Shown here: piece by piece, positions 18,668 to 29,241 of the stretch | Numbering within the stretch: position 1 is the stretch's first letter | Layout of the letters: every line of letters starts with the position of its first letter | NCBI GenBank assembly: GCA_024695225.1 | Contig: JAILIO010000030.1 | Span: 1 to 47,073, forward strand | Length of the DNA: 47,073 nucleotides | Direction: 5' to 3' | From: Lachnospiraceae bacterium | GTDB taxonomy: Bacteria > Bacillota > Clostridia > Lachnospirales > Lachnospiraceae | The notes under the pieces: model-generated | What the model saw: only the letters and a program-made list of their open reading frames with translations | Told to the model about the DNA's origin: nothing | Database searches by the model: none | Translations under genes and position numbers: made by a program

Positions 18668-19597
18668 TCATTCTGCCAGTTTTGTATTTCTCTCGTATAT
18701 CTCAGAGAGGGATGTGGTGTTCATATACAGCATGTCATTTTCCCCGTCAACCGCTATCTGCACCCTTCTCACACTGTTCAGTTCAGTCAGGGAATTCACA
18801 ATGGAATATATGGCCACTTCGGTGGATACATTGTAGGGCTGGGTCAGGAAACTGGAACTGAAATTGACATAGCATGTGCCGTCCCGCACTATGACTCCCA
18901 GTATGGTGGTCTGTGGATTTATCACAGGGTACAGCCCTTTGGTTTCCGGTCCTGATATCAGCTGTTCCACCACCAGCTTTTCTATGGATATGTTGGTATT
19001 GTAAACGACTGTCCTCTCCGCCGCCAGCAGCTTATCCCCCGACTTGTCGGCAAAATACAGTTTCAGCACCGTTCTCTCATAATTGTTTATCTCTGTGCCG
19101 GAGTTGTCCACAAACATCTCCGCATTCATTGGTCCGTAGGCTTCACCGTCACTGTTTAAAAGCGCTTCTCCGTTCACTGTGAAAGTCACGGACGACACAC
19201 CGTCAGCCTGGGTCAGAGTCCTGACTATGGCAGCCCTGGTCAGCACCTCGGTTATGGTGTCCAAAAGCAGATATCTGCTGTCAAGATCAATGGTGACGCC
19301 GTCATAATTCAGGAAATAGGAGTTGATGGAAAAACTTCCGTTCAGCACCGGCAAAAGATCCACGTCATCCGGCTGCTGTTCCATCTCATCCAGCATTTCT
19401 TCCACAAGGTCGCTGCCGCCCCTGGCCGCAGGTTCATAATCCACATATGATATCTTCCTGTTCCCGGCGTTCATATAATAGATATGGATCATAAGGGTAT
19501 CGCCGTCACCTCCGGCAGGGACTGTACACCCTGAAAGAGCCACAGATACAGAAAGCAATATAACGATCAACAGATCTTTTAAACGTCTTGTACTCAT
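18668..19597 (-). CDS. GerMN-domain lipoprotein
   Basis: Lipobox SVALSGC; tandem GerMN-like segments (AAIVRTLTQADGVSSVTFTVNGE; VVEQLISGPETKGLYPVINPQTTILGVIVRDGTCYVNFSSSF). Confidence 0.85.
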   Translation of the reverse strand: MSTRRLKDLLIVILLSVSVALSGCTVPAGGDGDTLMIHIYYMNAGNRKISYVDYEPAARGGSDLVEEMLDEMEQQPDDVDLLPVLNGSFSINSYFLNYDGVTIDLDSRYLLLDTITEVLTRAAIVRTLTQADGVSSVTFTVNGEALLNSDGEAYGPMNAEMFVDNSGTEINNYERTVLKLYFADKSGDKLLAAERTVVYNTNISIEKLVVEQLISGPETKGLYPVINPQTTILGVIVRDGTCYVNFSSSFLTQPYNVSTEVAIYSIVNSLTELNSVRRVQIAVDGENDMLYMNTTSLSEIYERNTKLAE

Positions 19598-21117
19598 ATC
19601 TTCCTGTAAATAAGGGGGATGGTAACGGTAAAGGTAGTGCCCTCCCCGGGTTTGCTGGAACATTCTATGATGCCGTGATGCATGATGACCGCGCTCCTGG
19701 TCAAAGCCAGACCAAGCCCTGTCCCTCCTATCTCTCTGGAATGGGACTTGTCAACCCTGTAAAATCTCTCGTAAATATGGGCCAGGCTTTCCTCAGGTAT
19801 GCCTACCCCGCTGTCGCTGACACTCAGAAAAAAATTCTGATGATCCGCGTCCAGAACGACCCTCACCCAGCCGTGATCCTTGTTATACTTTATGGCATTT
19901 TCCACCAGATTTGTTATCATCTGGGTTATCTTGACCTCATCCACAGATGCGGAAACACTTCTGACACTTTCAAAGATCAGTTCCACATCCTTTTTGACAG
20001 CGATGGGTTTCAGACGCTTCAGAACAGTTTCCGTGAGTTTATTTATATCCGTTTCCCTGACTTCCAGTTCCGTACCTGCCTGTCTGTCGGCCCTGACCAG
20101 AGTGAGCAGGTCGTTTATGATCCTGTTCTCCCTTTCGATCTCACCGGCTATATCACCCATAAATTCCCTGTACATCTCCACAGGAGCATCCTCCTGGGCC
20201 AGAAGGGAATCGGCCAGCACCTTCATGGATGTTATGGGAGTCTTTAACTCATGGGAAACATTTGCCACAAACTCTTCCCTGGAATCGTCAAGCACCTTTT
20301 CCCTCTCCAGCACAGTGTTGAAGGAATCACATATCTGCTGGGTTTCAAGGGTGTTGTTTATATGGATCGGCTCATTGGAGTAACCTGCTCTCACATTCAG
20401 CATCTCCCCCGCAAGGCGGCGGAAGGGCTCAGTGGAAGCGCCTGACAGGAAGATCGCAAGGCTCAGCACTATGACGATGGTAAGGGCCTCCACGATTATT
20501 CCCTGGGTATTCAGTCTGTCCCTTGTGGCTACGATGGTATCGGTGGAAACGGAGGTGAGCATAACGCCGTTAACGGTGACGCCGGTCTGCTCACCGGATT
20601 CCGTCACAGTACTCCCGGTGGGCTGGCTCTTTATGGGAGTCACTATCTCGATATATCCGTTATTGGCATCGTATTGTGAAAAACCTGTCCCCTCGGTGAG
20701 TCCCCTTATGACCTCTTCCGATATCATGGTCTTCCCGGTGGAGATATCATAGGTATCCCTTAAGATCGTAAGCTCCGGATCAACTATTATGATCCTGCCG
20801 TCGTAAAGGGAACTGATCTGAGCCAGTTCAGCGTCTATGACCTCGCTGGCCCCTTCTTCCAGATAATTATATGTGATCAGATGGGCCGCAATTGTCTCCA
20901 TCTGGTTGGTGACGGTGGATTTTCTGACAGAAACTGCCTGTTCTATATAGTTGGATGTGAGAGCGTGCCTCATTATGACACATGGGATCAGTGCCACGAA
21001 AAAAATGACAAAGAACAGTCTGAGCCTCAGACTGCGGGTTCGGCGCAGAGCTTTTCTCCAGATAGTCCTGAGATTTTCAGGCAAAGTAATATCCAACCCC
21101 CCACTTTGTCCGGACAT
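19594..21117 (-). CDS. Two-component sensor histidine kinase
   Basis: TM segments; FVANVSHELKTPITSMKVLADSLL (H box); NLVENAIKYN (N box); VGIPEESLAHIYERFYRVDKSHSREIGGTGLGLAL. Confidence 0.93.
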   Translation of the reverse strand: MSGQSGGLDITLPENLRTIWRKALRRTRSLRLRLFFVIFFVALIPCVIMRHALTSNYIEQAVSVRKSTVTNQMETIAAHLITYNYLEEGASEVIDAELAQISSLYDGRIIIVDPELTILRDTYDISTGKTMISEEVIRGLTEGTGFSQYDANNGYIEIVTPIKSQPTGSTVTESGEQTGVTVNGVMLTSVSTDTIVATRDRLNTQGIIVEALTIVIVLSLAIFLSGASTEPFRRLAGEMLNVRAGYSNEPIHINNTLETQQICDSFNTVLEREKVLDDSREEFVANVSHELKTPITSMKVLADSLLAQEDAPVEMYREFMGDIAGEIERENRIINDLLTLVRADRQAGTELEVRETDINKLTETVLKRLKPIAVKKDVELIFESVRSVSASVDEVKITQMITNLVENAIKYNKDHGWVRVVLDADHQNFFLSVSDSGVGIPEESLAHIYERFYRVDKSHSREIGGTGLGLALTRSAVIMHHGIIECSSKPGEGTTFTVTIPLIYRKI

Positions 21118-21757
21118 ATCTGGGTTCCGAAGGAGATTCCTCTATCTTTTCCCTGAGCCTCCTGATATGGACATCCACTGTCCTCTCGTCACCGGGGTAA
21201 TCTTTGCCCCACACCGTGTGAAGAAGATCCACCCTGCTGTAGACCTTGCCGGGATTTGACACCAGAAGTTCCAGTACATCAAATTCTTTCGCCGTCAGAC
21301 TGATCTCCTTGCCCTTGACAAAGATCCTGCGGCTCTCCGGGTCTATCTTCAGATCTCCGGCTGTTATGGAGCCGTTTGTCCTGTGATCCGTTGAATCTGA
21401 AGTTCGTCTTAAGATCGCTTTTATCCTGGCTTTCACTTCCAGAACGTTAAAGGGCTTTGTTATGTAATCATCCGCCCCGTTGTCAAGTCCCAGGATCTTG
21501 TCCATGTCATCGCCTTTGGCGGTGAGCATTATGATGGGCATCCTGGACTCCTCCCTTATCCGCTGGCACACGGCAAACCCGTCCAGTTTCGGCAGCATAA
21601 CATCCAAAAGCATAAGATCGTAGTCTCCGGATGAGAACTTCTCTAAGGCTTCCTCCCCGTCAAAGGCTGTATCCACCTGCATACCATCCTGCTCAAGGCT
21701 GTACTTGAGGCCCTTCACTATCAGTTTTTCATCATCCACCACCAGTATCCTGCTCAT
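21077..21757 (-). CDS. OmpR/PhoB family response regulator
   Basis: ILVVDDEKLIVKGLKYSLEQDG...LLDVMLPKLDG...DYITKPFNVLEVKARIKAILRR; C-terminal winged helix RTVDVHIRRLREKIE...VRTKWGVGYYF. Confidence 0.95.
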   Translation of the reverse strand: MSRILVVDDEKLIVKGLKYSLEQDGMQVDTAFDGEEALEKFSSGDYDLMLLDVMLPKLDGFAVCQRIREESRMPIIMLTAKGDDMDKILGLDNGADDYITKPFNVLEVKARIKAILRRTSDSTDHRTNGSITAGDLKIDPESRRIFVKGKEISLTAKEFDVLELLVSNPGKVYSRVDLLHTVWGKDYPGDERTVDVHIRRLREKIEESPSEPRYVRTKWGVGYYFA

Positions 21758-21766
21758 ATAAACCCC

Positions 21767-22468
21767 TTATACCGTTATCCTGTCCTTTATTTTCTCATAT
21801 GTTGATGTTCCGATGCCGCTTACGTTCATTATCTCTGAGGTATCTGTAAAGGGTCCGTGTTCTTCCCTGTATCTGACCACGGCTTCAGCCTTTGAAGGAC
21901 CGATACCGCTTATAGACTGCAGTTCCTCAGCCCCTGCGGTGTTCAGGTTTACCGGTGCCTGCCCGTTGTCCGGGGTCACGATGCCGATCCCTGCGGATTC
22001 CGATCCGAATGCTCCGGCGATATCCCCGGAGGAAGATGACATACTCTGCTTAAGCATCTCACTGCTCTCTTCCTCTGTGGGTATATCCAGTTTCACCCCA
22101 TCAGCCAGCACAGCAGCCAGGTTTATATAATCCCTGTCCGCATCCCGGGCGAAGCCCCCTGCCGCCTCAACAGCGGCCGACACACGGCTGCCCGCCGGCA
22201 ATTCATAAAGCCCGGGTCTCGAAACAGCGCCGCACACATGGACAAACACACTGCCCGGCTCTGCAGTTTCTTCTTTTTCATCCGTCTCCTCCGTGGATAC
22301 TTCAGTACAAGTCTCGTCCAATATGACGGTCCCCGAAGACGCCTCAGATACCAGTTCAGCCTTTGATGTGCAGCCCGAAAGTCCGAAACCTTCAAAAGCC
22401 ATACATAAACAGATAATATAAACACCCGCATTCCGAAATCTCATTTCCTTCTCCGATCTCCGGACCAC
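21767..22468 (-). CDS. comEA: ComEA-like SLBB/helix-hairpin-helix lipoprotein
   Basis: Lipobox LSGC; VFVHVCGAVSRPGLYELPAGSRVSAAVEAAGGF; VNLNTAGAEELQSISGIGPSKAEAVVRYREEHGPF. Confidence 0.92.
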   Translation of the reverse strand: MVRRSEKEMRFRNAGVYIICLCMAFEGFGLSGCTSKAELVSEASSGTVILDETCTEVSTEETDEKEETAEPGSVFVHVCGAVSRPGLYELPAGSRVSAAVEAAGGFARDADRDYINLAAVLADGVKLDIPTEEESSEMLKQSMSSSSGDIAGAFGSESAGIGIVTPDNGQAPVNLNTAGAEELQSISGIGPSKAEAVVRYREEHGPFTDTSEIMNVSGIGTSTYEKIKDRITV

Positions 22469-22518
22469 GGGAACCCCACTTGAAATACTATTTTAACCCA
22501 GGAAATGCTTTAAGGCAA

Positions 22519-23985
22519 CTAGTCACTTTCTCCTATGCCGATAGTCTCCTCTTCCACCTCAAGCCTTTCGGGTTCCTCAAAGGATGCTCCGGTCTGCCTG
22601 TTCATGTCGGTGGACAATTCCATGAGAACGCTGTTTGGATCCTCACCGTCCCAGATCCTCATCATGGCAGCCTCCATCCTGAGCCTGAAATTCCCTGTCT
22701 GGGCGATCTTTGTAACAGGGACAGAGGCCACATAGCTTGTCCTGAAACCATCCATTGCGGAATCGGAAAAGGTGGCAGATATGGAGGCCGATGCCTTGCC
22801 GCTGTCGCGGTACATATCATCCGCAGAAAGACCGGTGAGATATTCTATAACATTTTTCGCATTTTCGGTTTTTTCGCTGTAGCCGTTTATCACCAGAGCA
22901 TTGGTGACTGACAGGGGTCTGGCCTTTATTTCCGCGGTAATGTCAGGAAGGGCGGAGGACCCGAAATCATACTCACAGGTACCGGCCTTCTTTGCATCGG
23001 TTATGGCTTTCACCGCATCAGTAGTGCAGACTGTGAACAGGATCTTTCCGGAAATAAAATCCTCCAGGATCTGATCGTAACTCACGTCCCTGGAATCAAA
23101 GGAGAAGAACTGATTCAGCCTCTGAAATCTGTTGAGGGAACGGATGGCGTTTTCATTGTATATGTCCATGACCGAAGGGTCATCTCCGGTCTCACCGCCT
23201 ACGTTGAGGGATGCCCCTGCGAAAAAATAGGTGTAGAAAATATCATTTACATCCCACTTAAAAACTGCATCCAGAGAATCCGGAGCGTTATAGATATTTG
23301 AAAAATAAAGCAGTTCTTCTATGGATGAGGGAAGATTTTGCCTGAGATATGTCTCTGCCTCACCTTCAGAAACCTCTGTAGCTTCGTTCAGTTCCTCGGC
23401 AGTTCCCGACTCCTCCTCAGTTTCCGAAGTGCTCTCCATAAGTATCCGGTCCTCGGCCCAGTCCATGAGAAATGTCCGGTTGTACATAAAGGCTGCAGTC
23501 TCATAATACCAGGGATATCCCAGTATCCTGTCCCTGTAGGTCACTGCATTCACAGCGCTTGAGGGGTATCTGGCCATGAAACTGTCGGTCTCTTCAACAG
23601 GTATCTCCCATGCAAGTCCCGAAAGATAAGCTTTTTCAAAGGAATCATTGCTGAGCACAAAGACATCCGGAAAATCCTTGCCTTCCACAGAGGCATCGTA
23701 GACAGCCTTTACAAAATCGCTCTCCTCAGACAGCACCGGCACTATCCTCTCCTGTCTGCCGCTTTCAGAATTGTACTTTACGGCCGCGCTCTCCAGGAGA
23801 TTTGTAAGGTCACTGTCCGTATACCAGAGCTTTACATTCTCCTTGAGGACTATGTGGGATGCTTTGTTGTCGCTTACCGTATCTGCGTGTGAAGGCATCA
23901 ACCCCTTTGCCCCTGCAAATGTCAGCGCCCCTATGCACAAAGCCGCGATCAGGACCCATATTAAAAGGCCTGAGGATCTCTTCAC
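22519..23985 (-). CDS. Extracellular solute-binding protein-like, with N-terminal TM/signal
   Basis: VKLWYTDSDLTNLLESAAVKYN...FPDVFVLSNDSFEKAYLSGL...GYPWYYETAAFMYNRTFL resembles sugar ABC substrate-binding proteins. Confidence 0.75.
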   Translation of the reverse strand: MKRSSGLLIWVLIAALCIGALTFAGAKGLMPSHADTVSDNKASHIVLKENVKLWYTDSDLTNLLESAAVKYNSESGRQERIVPVLSEESDFVKAVYDASVEGKDFPDVFVLSNDSFEKAYLSGLAWEIPVEETDSFMARYPSSAVNAVTYRDRILGYPWYYETAAFMYNRTFLMDWAEDRILMESTSETEEESGTAEELNEATEVSEGEAETYLRQNLPSSIEELLYFSNIYNAPDSLDAVFKWDVNDIFYTYFFAGASLNVGGETGDDPSVMDIYNENAIRSLNRFQRLNQFFSFDSRDVSYDQILEDFISGKILFTVCTTDAVKAITDAKKAGTCEYDFGSSALPDITAEIKARPLSVTNALVINGYSEKTENAKNVIEYLTGLSADDMYRDSGKASASISATFSDSAMDGFRTSYVASVPVTKIAQTGNFRLRMEAAMMRIWDGEDPNSVLMELSTDMNRQTGASFEEPERLEVEEETIGIGESD

Positions 23986-25205
23986 AGCGTCTCCTGTATG
24001 CTCTCGATCAATATATCTGCCATCTCATCAATATGTGACTTTTCAACTACGAGAGGAGGAACAAATCTCAGAACGTTCTTTCCCGCATTTATCACTATAA
24101 GGCCTTTCGATATGGACTTCTCGATGACAGGCCCCACAGGTCTGTCAAATTCAAGCCCCTGCATAAGCCCGGAACCTCTGCGTTCTTTTATGAAATCAAA
24201 CCTGTCCTTTATACCCTCAAGCTTTTCTTCAAGGTAAGGGGTCACCTCCCTCACATGGTTTAAGAGGTCTTTCTGTTCAAACAGTTCGAGCACTTTGCAT
24301 ACGGCTGCGCAGGCAAGGGGATTTCCGCCGTAGGTTGTGCCATGGTCACCGGCCTTGAGGGAATTGGCCCCTGTCTTCTCATTCATTAGGAAAGCACCCA
24401 CCGGGACTCCGCAGCCAAGGGCCTTTGCGACAGCCATGGCGTCAGGTTTTACGCCAAATTTCTGCCAGGCAAACATATAGCCGGTCCTGCCCATGCCGCA
24501 CTGTATCTCATCCAGCATCATAAGCATGTTATTCTCATCGCAGAGTTCTCTCACGCCCTTTATGAATTCCTCGTTTGCAGGCCTTATCCCGCCTTCCCCC
24601 TGTACCGTCTCGAACAGCACAGCGATGGTCCTGTCATTTACAAGGGCCTTTACGCTGTCCAGATCGTTCATATCCGCAAACCGGATGTTTCCGATCATGG
24701 GGGCGAAGGCTGCCCTGTATGCTGCATTTCCGGTGACGGAAAGCGCACCGTAGGTGCGGCCATGGAATGATGAATTCAAAGCAATGATCTCGTGATCGGT
24801 TTTCCCGTCCCTCAGATAGCCGTATTTGCGGGCGGTCTTCAAAAGTCCCTCTATAGCTTCGGCACCGCTGTTTGTAAAGAACACCCTGTCCATGCCGCTC
24901 ACTTCCTTCAGGGCTTTTGCGGCTCTGATGGCAGGCACATTGTAGTAGTAGTTTGATGTGTGTATAACCTTATCTATCTGCTCTTTCAGGGCGTCATTGT
25001 ACTCTTTCACCCCGTAGCCCAGGGCGAAAACCGCTATTCCTGCCACAAAATCCAGATATCGCTTTCCTTCGATATCGTAGAGGTTCATTCCCTCCCCACG
25101 GTCTATCACCAGATGATAGCGGTTGTATGTGTGCAGCAGATCCCGTTCTGCTTCGTCGATATATTCCTGTATCTCCATAACCATCTCCTGTTCTGCGTCC
25201 GACAC
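23982..25205 (-). CDS. argD: Acetylornithine aminotransferase
   Basis: GMNLYDIEGKRYLDFVAGIAVFALGY; FTNSGAEAIEGLLKTARKYG; MMLDEIQCGMGRTGYMFAWQKFGVKPDAMAVAKALG; GDHGTTYGGNPLACAA. Confidence 0.96.
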   Translation of the reverse strand: MSDAEQEMVMEIQEYIDEAERDLLHTYNRYHLVIDRGEGMNLYDIEGKRYLDFVAGIAVFALGYGVKEYNDALKEQIDKVIHTSNYYYNVPAIRAAKALKEVSGMDRVFFTNSGAEAIEGLLKTARKYGYLRDGKTDHEIIALNSSFHGRTYGALSVTGNAAYRAAFAPMIGNIRFADMNDLDSVKALVNDRTIAVLFETVQGEGGIRPANEEFIKGVRELCDENNMLMMLDEIQCGMGRTGYMFAWQKFGVKPDAMAVAKALGCGVPVGAFLMNEKTGANSLKAGDHGTTYGGNPLACAAVCKVLELFEQKDLLNHVREVTPYLEEKLEGIKDRFDFIKERRGSGLMQGLEFDRPVGPVIEKSISKGLIVINAGKNVLRFVPPLVVEKSHIDEMADILIESIQETL

Positions 25206-25327
25206 ACTCTTTTATAAATAACAGCGTATCAAATTGTGTGTTTTGGCCCTGACAGCGCATCGATCATGCGCCTTGGCCCTGTGTGATCCGGATTTCCGCC
25301 TGTTAAACATTTTTTACGGAAAAGGTC

Positions 25328-26236
25328 TCATCCCTCCTGATTGTTAAACTGGTCTGCGTCCTCATCCCTGAAAAACATGGTTCCGATACCCTGATCCGTA
25401 AAGATCTCCAAAAGAATGCTGTGAGGGATCCTGCCGTCCAGTATGTGGACCCTGTTGACGCCGGCTCTCACGGCGGAAGTGCAGTTTGATATCTTAGGGA
25501 GCATTCCTCCCCCCACTATCCCGCTGTCTATCAGTTCTTCAGCTTCTGAAACAGTGAGTCTGGATATCTTCGTGTCTTCATCGTTCAGATCCCTGTAGAG
25601 ACCGCCTATGTCCGTGAGGAATACAAGCTTGTCCGCCCCCACAGCGGTTGCTATGGCGCAGGCTGCGTCGTCGGCATTTATATTGTAGGTTTCATAATTG
25701 TCATCAAAGCCTATGGGGCATACCACCGGAAGAAAATCTTTTTCCAGAAGGTCGAAAAGGATCTCCGGATCCACTAATTTGATATCTCCCACATAGCCTA
25801 TGTCCTGACCGTCGGGCATCTTCTTCTGTACCCTCAGGAGCCCGCCGTCCTTGCCGCTTATACCGGCGGCCTTGACCTCCTGGGATTCGATCTTTGTGAC
25901 CAGTTCCTTATTTACACGGTTCAGCACCATCTCCGCTATTGTCATGGTATCGCTGTCCGTAACCCTGAATCCGTTTACGAAGGTACTCTTTCCTCCGGTC
26001 TTCTCGACCCACTGACTTATCTCCTTGCCTCCGCCGTGGACGATTATAGGCTTAAAACCCACCAGTTTAAGGAGTATCGCGTCTTCTATAACGCTGTTCT
26101 TTAAGTCGTCTGTCTTCATGGCAGACCCGCCGTACTTTATGACTACGATCTTTCTGTTGAATTTGCGGATGTAGGGAAGGGCCTCCACAAGTGTCTTTGC
26201 CTTCTCCAACGCTGTATCCATTTCTTTCTGATTCAT
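25328..26236 (-). CDS. argB: Acetylglutamate kinase
   Basis: IVVIKYGGSAMKTDDLKNSVIEDAILLKLVGFKPIIVHGGGKEIS; NINADDAACAIATAVGADKLVFLTDIGGLY; GGGMLPKISNCTSAV. Confidence 0.97.
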   Translation of the reverse strand: MNQKEMDTALEKAKTLVEALPYIRKFNRKIVVIKYGGSAMKTDDLKNSVIEDAILLKLVGFKPIIVHGGGKEISQWVEKTGGKSTFVNGFRVTDSDTMTIAEMVLNRVNKELVTKIESQEVKAAGISGKDGGLLRVQKKMPDGQDIGYVGDIKLVDPEILFDLLEKDFLPVVCPIGFDDNYETYNINADDAACAIATAVGADKLVFLTDIGGLYRDLNDEDTKISRLTVSEAEELIDSGIVGGGMLPKISNCTSAVRAGVNRVHILDGRIPHSILLEIFTDQGIGTMFFRDEDADQFNNQEG

Positions 26237-26284
26237 CTTTCACTCCATCCCGGACCGGTGCGCCTGTACCCGCACTAAAGCCCT

Positions 26285-26758
26285 TTATTCTCGGTTCATC
26301 CTGATCAGGTTATTTTCATTCAGCACCAGATCGTAACAGTTACAGTCCCCCCTGTCTCTCCAGCCCGTGTCATGCCAGAACTCATTTCCCACATTGTTGT
26401 CGGAAAATGCCACAAGAGAGATCTTATTTACCTTAAGTTTCTTGAGTTTATCCGCGCACTCCGTCACCATCTGCCGGCCTATGCCCTGCCTTCTGTATGC
26501 TTCGGCGACGCAGACATGGTAGAGTCTTCCCTCCCGTCCGTCATTTCCGCAGAGGATGGCTCCCACTATCATATCGTCCTTTTTTTGATCCACTGCCACC
26601 ACGGATGTGCCGGGGTTTCTCTCAAGAAACCGCTTTACGCCCTCCTCGGAATCATCCATGCTCCTGATGGCCATGCCCTTTATGCTTTCCCAGAGAGCCC
26701 TGACCCCGGGGTAATCCCCCAATGTCATCTCCCTTATTTTCACACTACCTTCCATCAC
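26285..26758 (-). CDS. GNAT-family N-acetyltransferase
   Basis: LYHVCVAEAYRRQGIGRQMVTECADKLKKL (acetyl-CoA binding motif A); start overlaps the argC stop (26755-26758). Confidence 0.9.
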   Translation of the reverse strand: MMEGSVKIREMTLGDYPGVRALWESIKGMAIRSMDDSEEGVKRFLERNPGTSVVAVDQKKDDMIVGAILCGNDGREGRLYHVCVAEAYRRQGIGRQMVTECADKLKKLKVNKISLVAFSDNNVGNEFWHDTGWRDRGDCNCYDLVLNENNLIRMNRE

Positions 26759-27810
26759 GGGAACAGCGGAGCTGCCTCAAGGGCGGTATTTTCGGGAAGG
26801 CCGAACATGATATTCATGTTCTGGACTGCCTGCCCGGCGGCCCCCTTCACCAGATTGTCCAGGGCTCCCATCATGATGGCGCGACCGGTCCTCTTGTCCA
26901 CTGCGATGCCTATATCCGTGTAATTGCTGCCCTCGACCCATCTGGTCTCGGGGCAGACCCCCTTGGGCAGGACCCTGATAAACTGTTCATCCCCGTAATA
27001 CTTTTCATATACACTTATAAGCTCATCCGCATCGGGCACATTGCCGTTACTGTCCTTTTTAAGGCTTGCGTAGGCAGTCACCAGTATCCCCCGGTTCATG
27101 GGGACCAGGTGAGGTGTAAAATTGATCATTATACTGCGCCCGGCGGCGTACGAAAGCTGCTCCTCTATCTCCGGAGTATGCCTGTGTGTGGTCACACCGT
27201 AGGCTTTTATGTTCTCATTTACCTCGCAGAACAGATTCCCTTCCTTCAGCCCCCGGCCTGCCCCGGAAGTCCCGCTTTTCGCATCTATTATCAATGTGTC
27301 GGGGTCGATCAGTCCCTCTTTCACAAGAGGATAACAGGAAAGGATGGAACAAGTTGTATAACACCCGGGGTTTGCCAGTATCCTGGCGTCTTTCACCTTT
27401 TCCCTGTAAAGTTCACAGAGACCGTAAACCGACTCCGAAAGATACTTTGGAGATTTATGTTCTATCTTGTACCACTTTTCGTAGACATCCACATCCTTAA
27501 GCCGGAAGTCTGCGGAGAGATCTATTATCCTGACATTCTTAAGCAATTCGTCATTCACCACGGATGCAGCATAACCCTGGGGCGTGGCTGTGAAAATGAC
27601 ATCCGTATCCTTGGAAAGCTCCTGCAGTTCACTTCCTGTGAACTCCAGATCCACTATCCGGTATATGTTTCCGTATATTTTATGGAAAGGTTCCCCCTCT
27701 CTCGTCCTGGATCCTATCCATCTGATCTCTGCTTTCGGGTGTCCGGACAAAAGCCTTATAAGCTCCGAACCCGCATATCCGGCGGCTCCCATTATGCCGA
27801 CTCTGATCAT
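26755..27810 (-). CDS. argC: N-acetyl-gamma-glutamyl-phosphate reductase
   Basis: MIRVGIMGAAGYAGSELIRLLSGHP; LANPGCYTTCSILSCYPLVKEGLI; IIDAKSGTSGAGRGLKEGNLFCEVNENIKAYGVTTHRHTPEIEEQL. Confidence 0.97.
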   Translation of the reverse strand: MIRVGIMGAAGYAGSELIRLLSGHPKAEIRWIGSRTREGEPFHKIYGNIYRIVDLEFTGSELQELSKDTDVIFTATPQGYAASVVNDELLKNVRIIDLSADFRLKDVDVYEKWYKIEHKSPKYLSESVYGLCELYREKVKDARILANPGCYTTCSILSCYPLVKEGLIDPDTLIIDAKSGTSGAGRGLKEGNLFCEVNENIKAYGVTTHRHTPEIEEQLSYAAGRSIMINFTPHLVPMNRGILVTAYASLKKDSNGNVPDADELISVYEKYYGDEQFIRVLPKGVCPETRWVEGSNYTDIGIAVDKRTGRAIMMGALDNLVKGAAGQAVQNMNIMFGLPENTALEAAPLFP

Positions 27811-28029
27811 CTCTTCCTCCGTATCCTGATTCGTACCCTGATTCGTACCCTTATCTCTGTCTTTTCTGTATCTTATGCTGCTGTACTCAGATCGTACCGC
27901 CTTGCAAACGGATATCCCACTGTTCATGTGGTCAGCCCGATGTATCTGATGATATTTTGCTGCACATATGGTCAGCCCACAGCACAAATTAACTTTTCCA
28001 TTGTACTACTTTAGTGATTCAAAGGGAAG

Positions 28030-28992
28030 TCATGCATCCAGAAAACTGAACAGCTCCCTGTAAAAGATCTCAAGGGTATCTGATCTGCTGTTAAATATCT
28101 CATGCTTGGCATTCTTGAACATCACATCCCGTATATCCGGACACAGGGAAGAAAAGTCGTCAAATCCCGAGCTGTCCACCACATCTTCCAATCCGGCTCT
28201 GCACAGAAGAACCGGGATCTTGATCTTTTTCACATTTTCGGGCTTTACAACATCCGCCATGGCTTTTACTGCGGCTCTTCCCCATCTGAAATTTCCGCCG
28301 GACAAATGAAAATGTTTATCATTTATCCTGAGTGTCAGATCATATTTATAACGTTCTTCCGATGTATCACAGGAGTTTTCAAAGTCATACCCCATTTCCG
28401 AAAATCTCTTTTGTCCCGGCAGCAGCCTGTTTTCCAGTTTCATGAATTCAGCCATGGAAAAAAGGGCTTTCACCTGGCATCCGCCGGCATCTCCAAATCT
28501 TATCCTGAACATGGGGGAGATCAGGATTGCTTTTTTGAAATAGTCCCCATATTTTTCCAAAAACAGGGTTCCCACAGTACCACCCATGGAGTGGCATAAC
28601 ACATGTTTCAAAGAATCCGGGTATTCCTTTTCGACCACTGTATCCATAAAGCACTTGACATCGGCCACATATGTATCAAAGGTATCTATATCCACGCGGT
28701 CGATCTCAGGGACGCTCCTCCAGGAATAGCCGTGGCCCCTGAGTTCCAGGAGGTACACCGTGTAACCGTGTTCCCACATATCATATATGACCTCATGGTA
28801 TTTATCCGCATATTCCACGAAACCGTGCAGGATCACCAGGACCTTATTTCCGTCACCTCCTGCAGCTTTCACATACCCCTGGGGCCTGCCGTCAAAGGAA
28901 TCAAATGAGGACCTGACAACGTGTTCCTTCCACCACCGGGCTCCCTCGCCCCTCATATACTCCTTAAAACCTTCTTCATCAAATGGAACCAT
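28030..28992 (-). CDS. Alpha/beta hydrolase, lysophospholipase-like
   Basis: VILHGFVEYADKYHEVIYDMWEHGYTVYLLELRGHGYSWRS; CHSMGGTVGTLFLEKY. Confidence 0.9.
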   Translation of the reverse strand: MVPFDEEGFKEYMRGEGARWWKEHVVRSSFDSFDGRPQGYVKAAGGDGNKVLVILHGFVEYADKYHEVIYDMWEHGYTVYLLELRGHGYSWRSVPEIDRVDIDTFDTYVADVKCFMDTVVEKEYPDSLKHVLCHSMGGTVGTLFLEKYGDYFKKAILISPMFRIRFGDAGGCQVKALFSMAEFMKLENRLLPGQKRFSEMGYDFENSCDTSEERYKYDLTLRINDKHFHLSGGNFRWGRAAVKAMADVVKPENVKKIKIPVLLCRAGLEDVVDSSGFDDFSSLCPDIRDVMFKNAKHEIFNSRSDTLEIFYRELFSFLDA

Positions 28993-29241
28993 TGTAATCC
29001 TCGCTCATCTGTGATCATCTGTTACTTAAGACCGGTAAAGGCGCAGAATCGTAATAAGAGATCGGTCATATCGGTATATTGTACCAAAAACATCACCGGT
29101 ATGAAAGCCGAAGGTTGTTATGTTTTTTTAAGAGTGCTAATATTTTTACCTGAGATCGTTTTCAGATGCGTCCTGATCCCACATGAAAAGCCCCGGGCTG
29201 AAACCGGGGAATAACACCGGGCTCAAAAAACAGGTGCTGTA

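Noticed and set aside
18282-18671. Repetitive ORFs (SLQGESGDLRTQ, GIFGHKACRVKA, CRLCVRRSPLSP) as real proteins
   Set aside because: Openness in several frames follows from a 36-bp unit lacking stops; no convincing ribosome site and overlap with holA or the lipoprotein gene.
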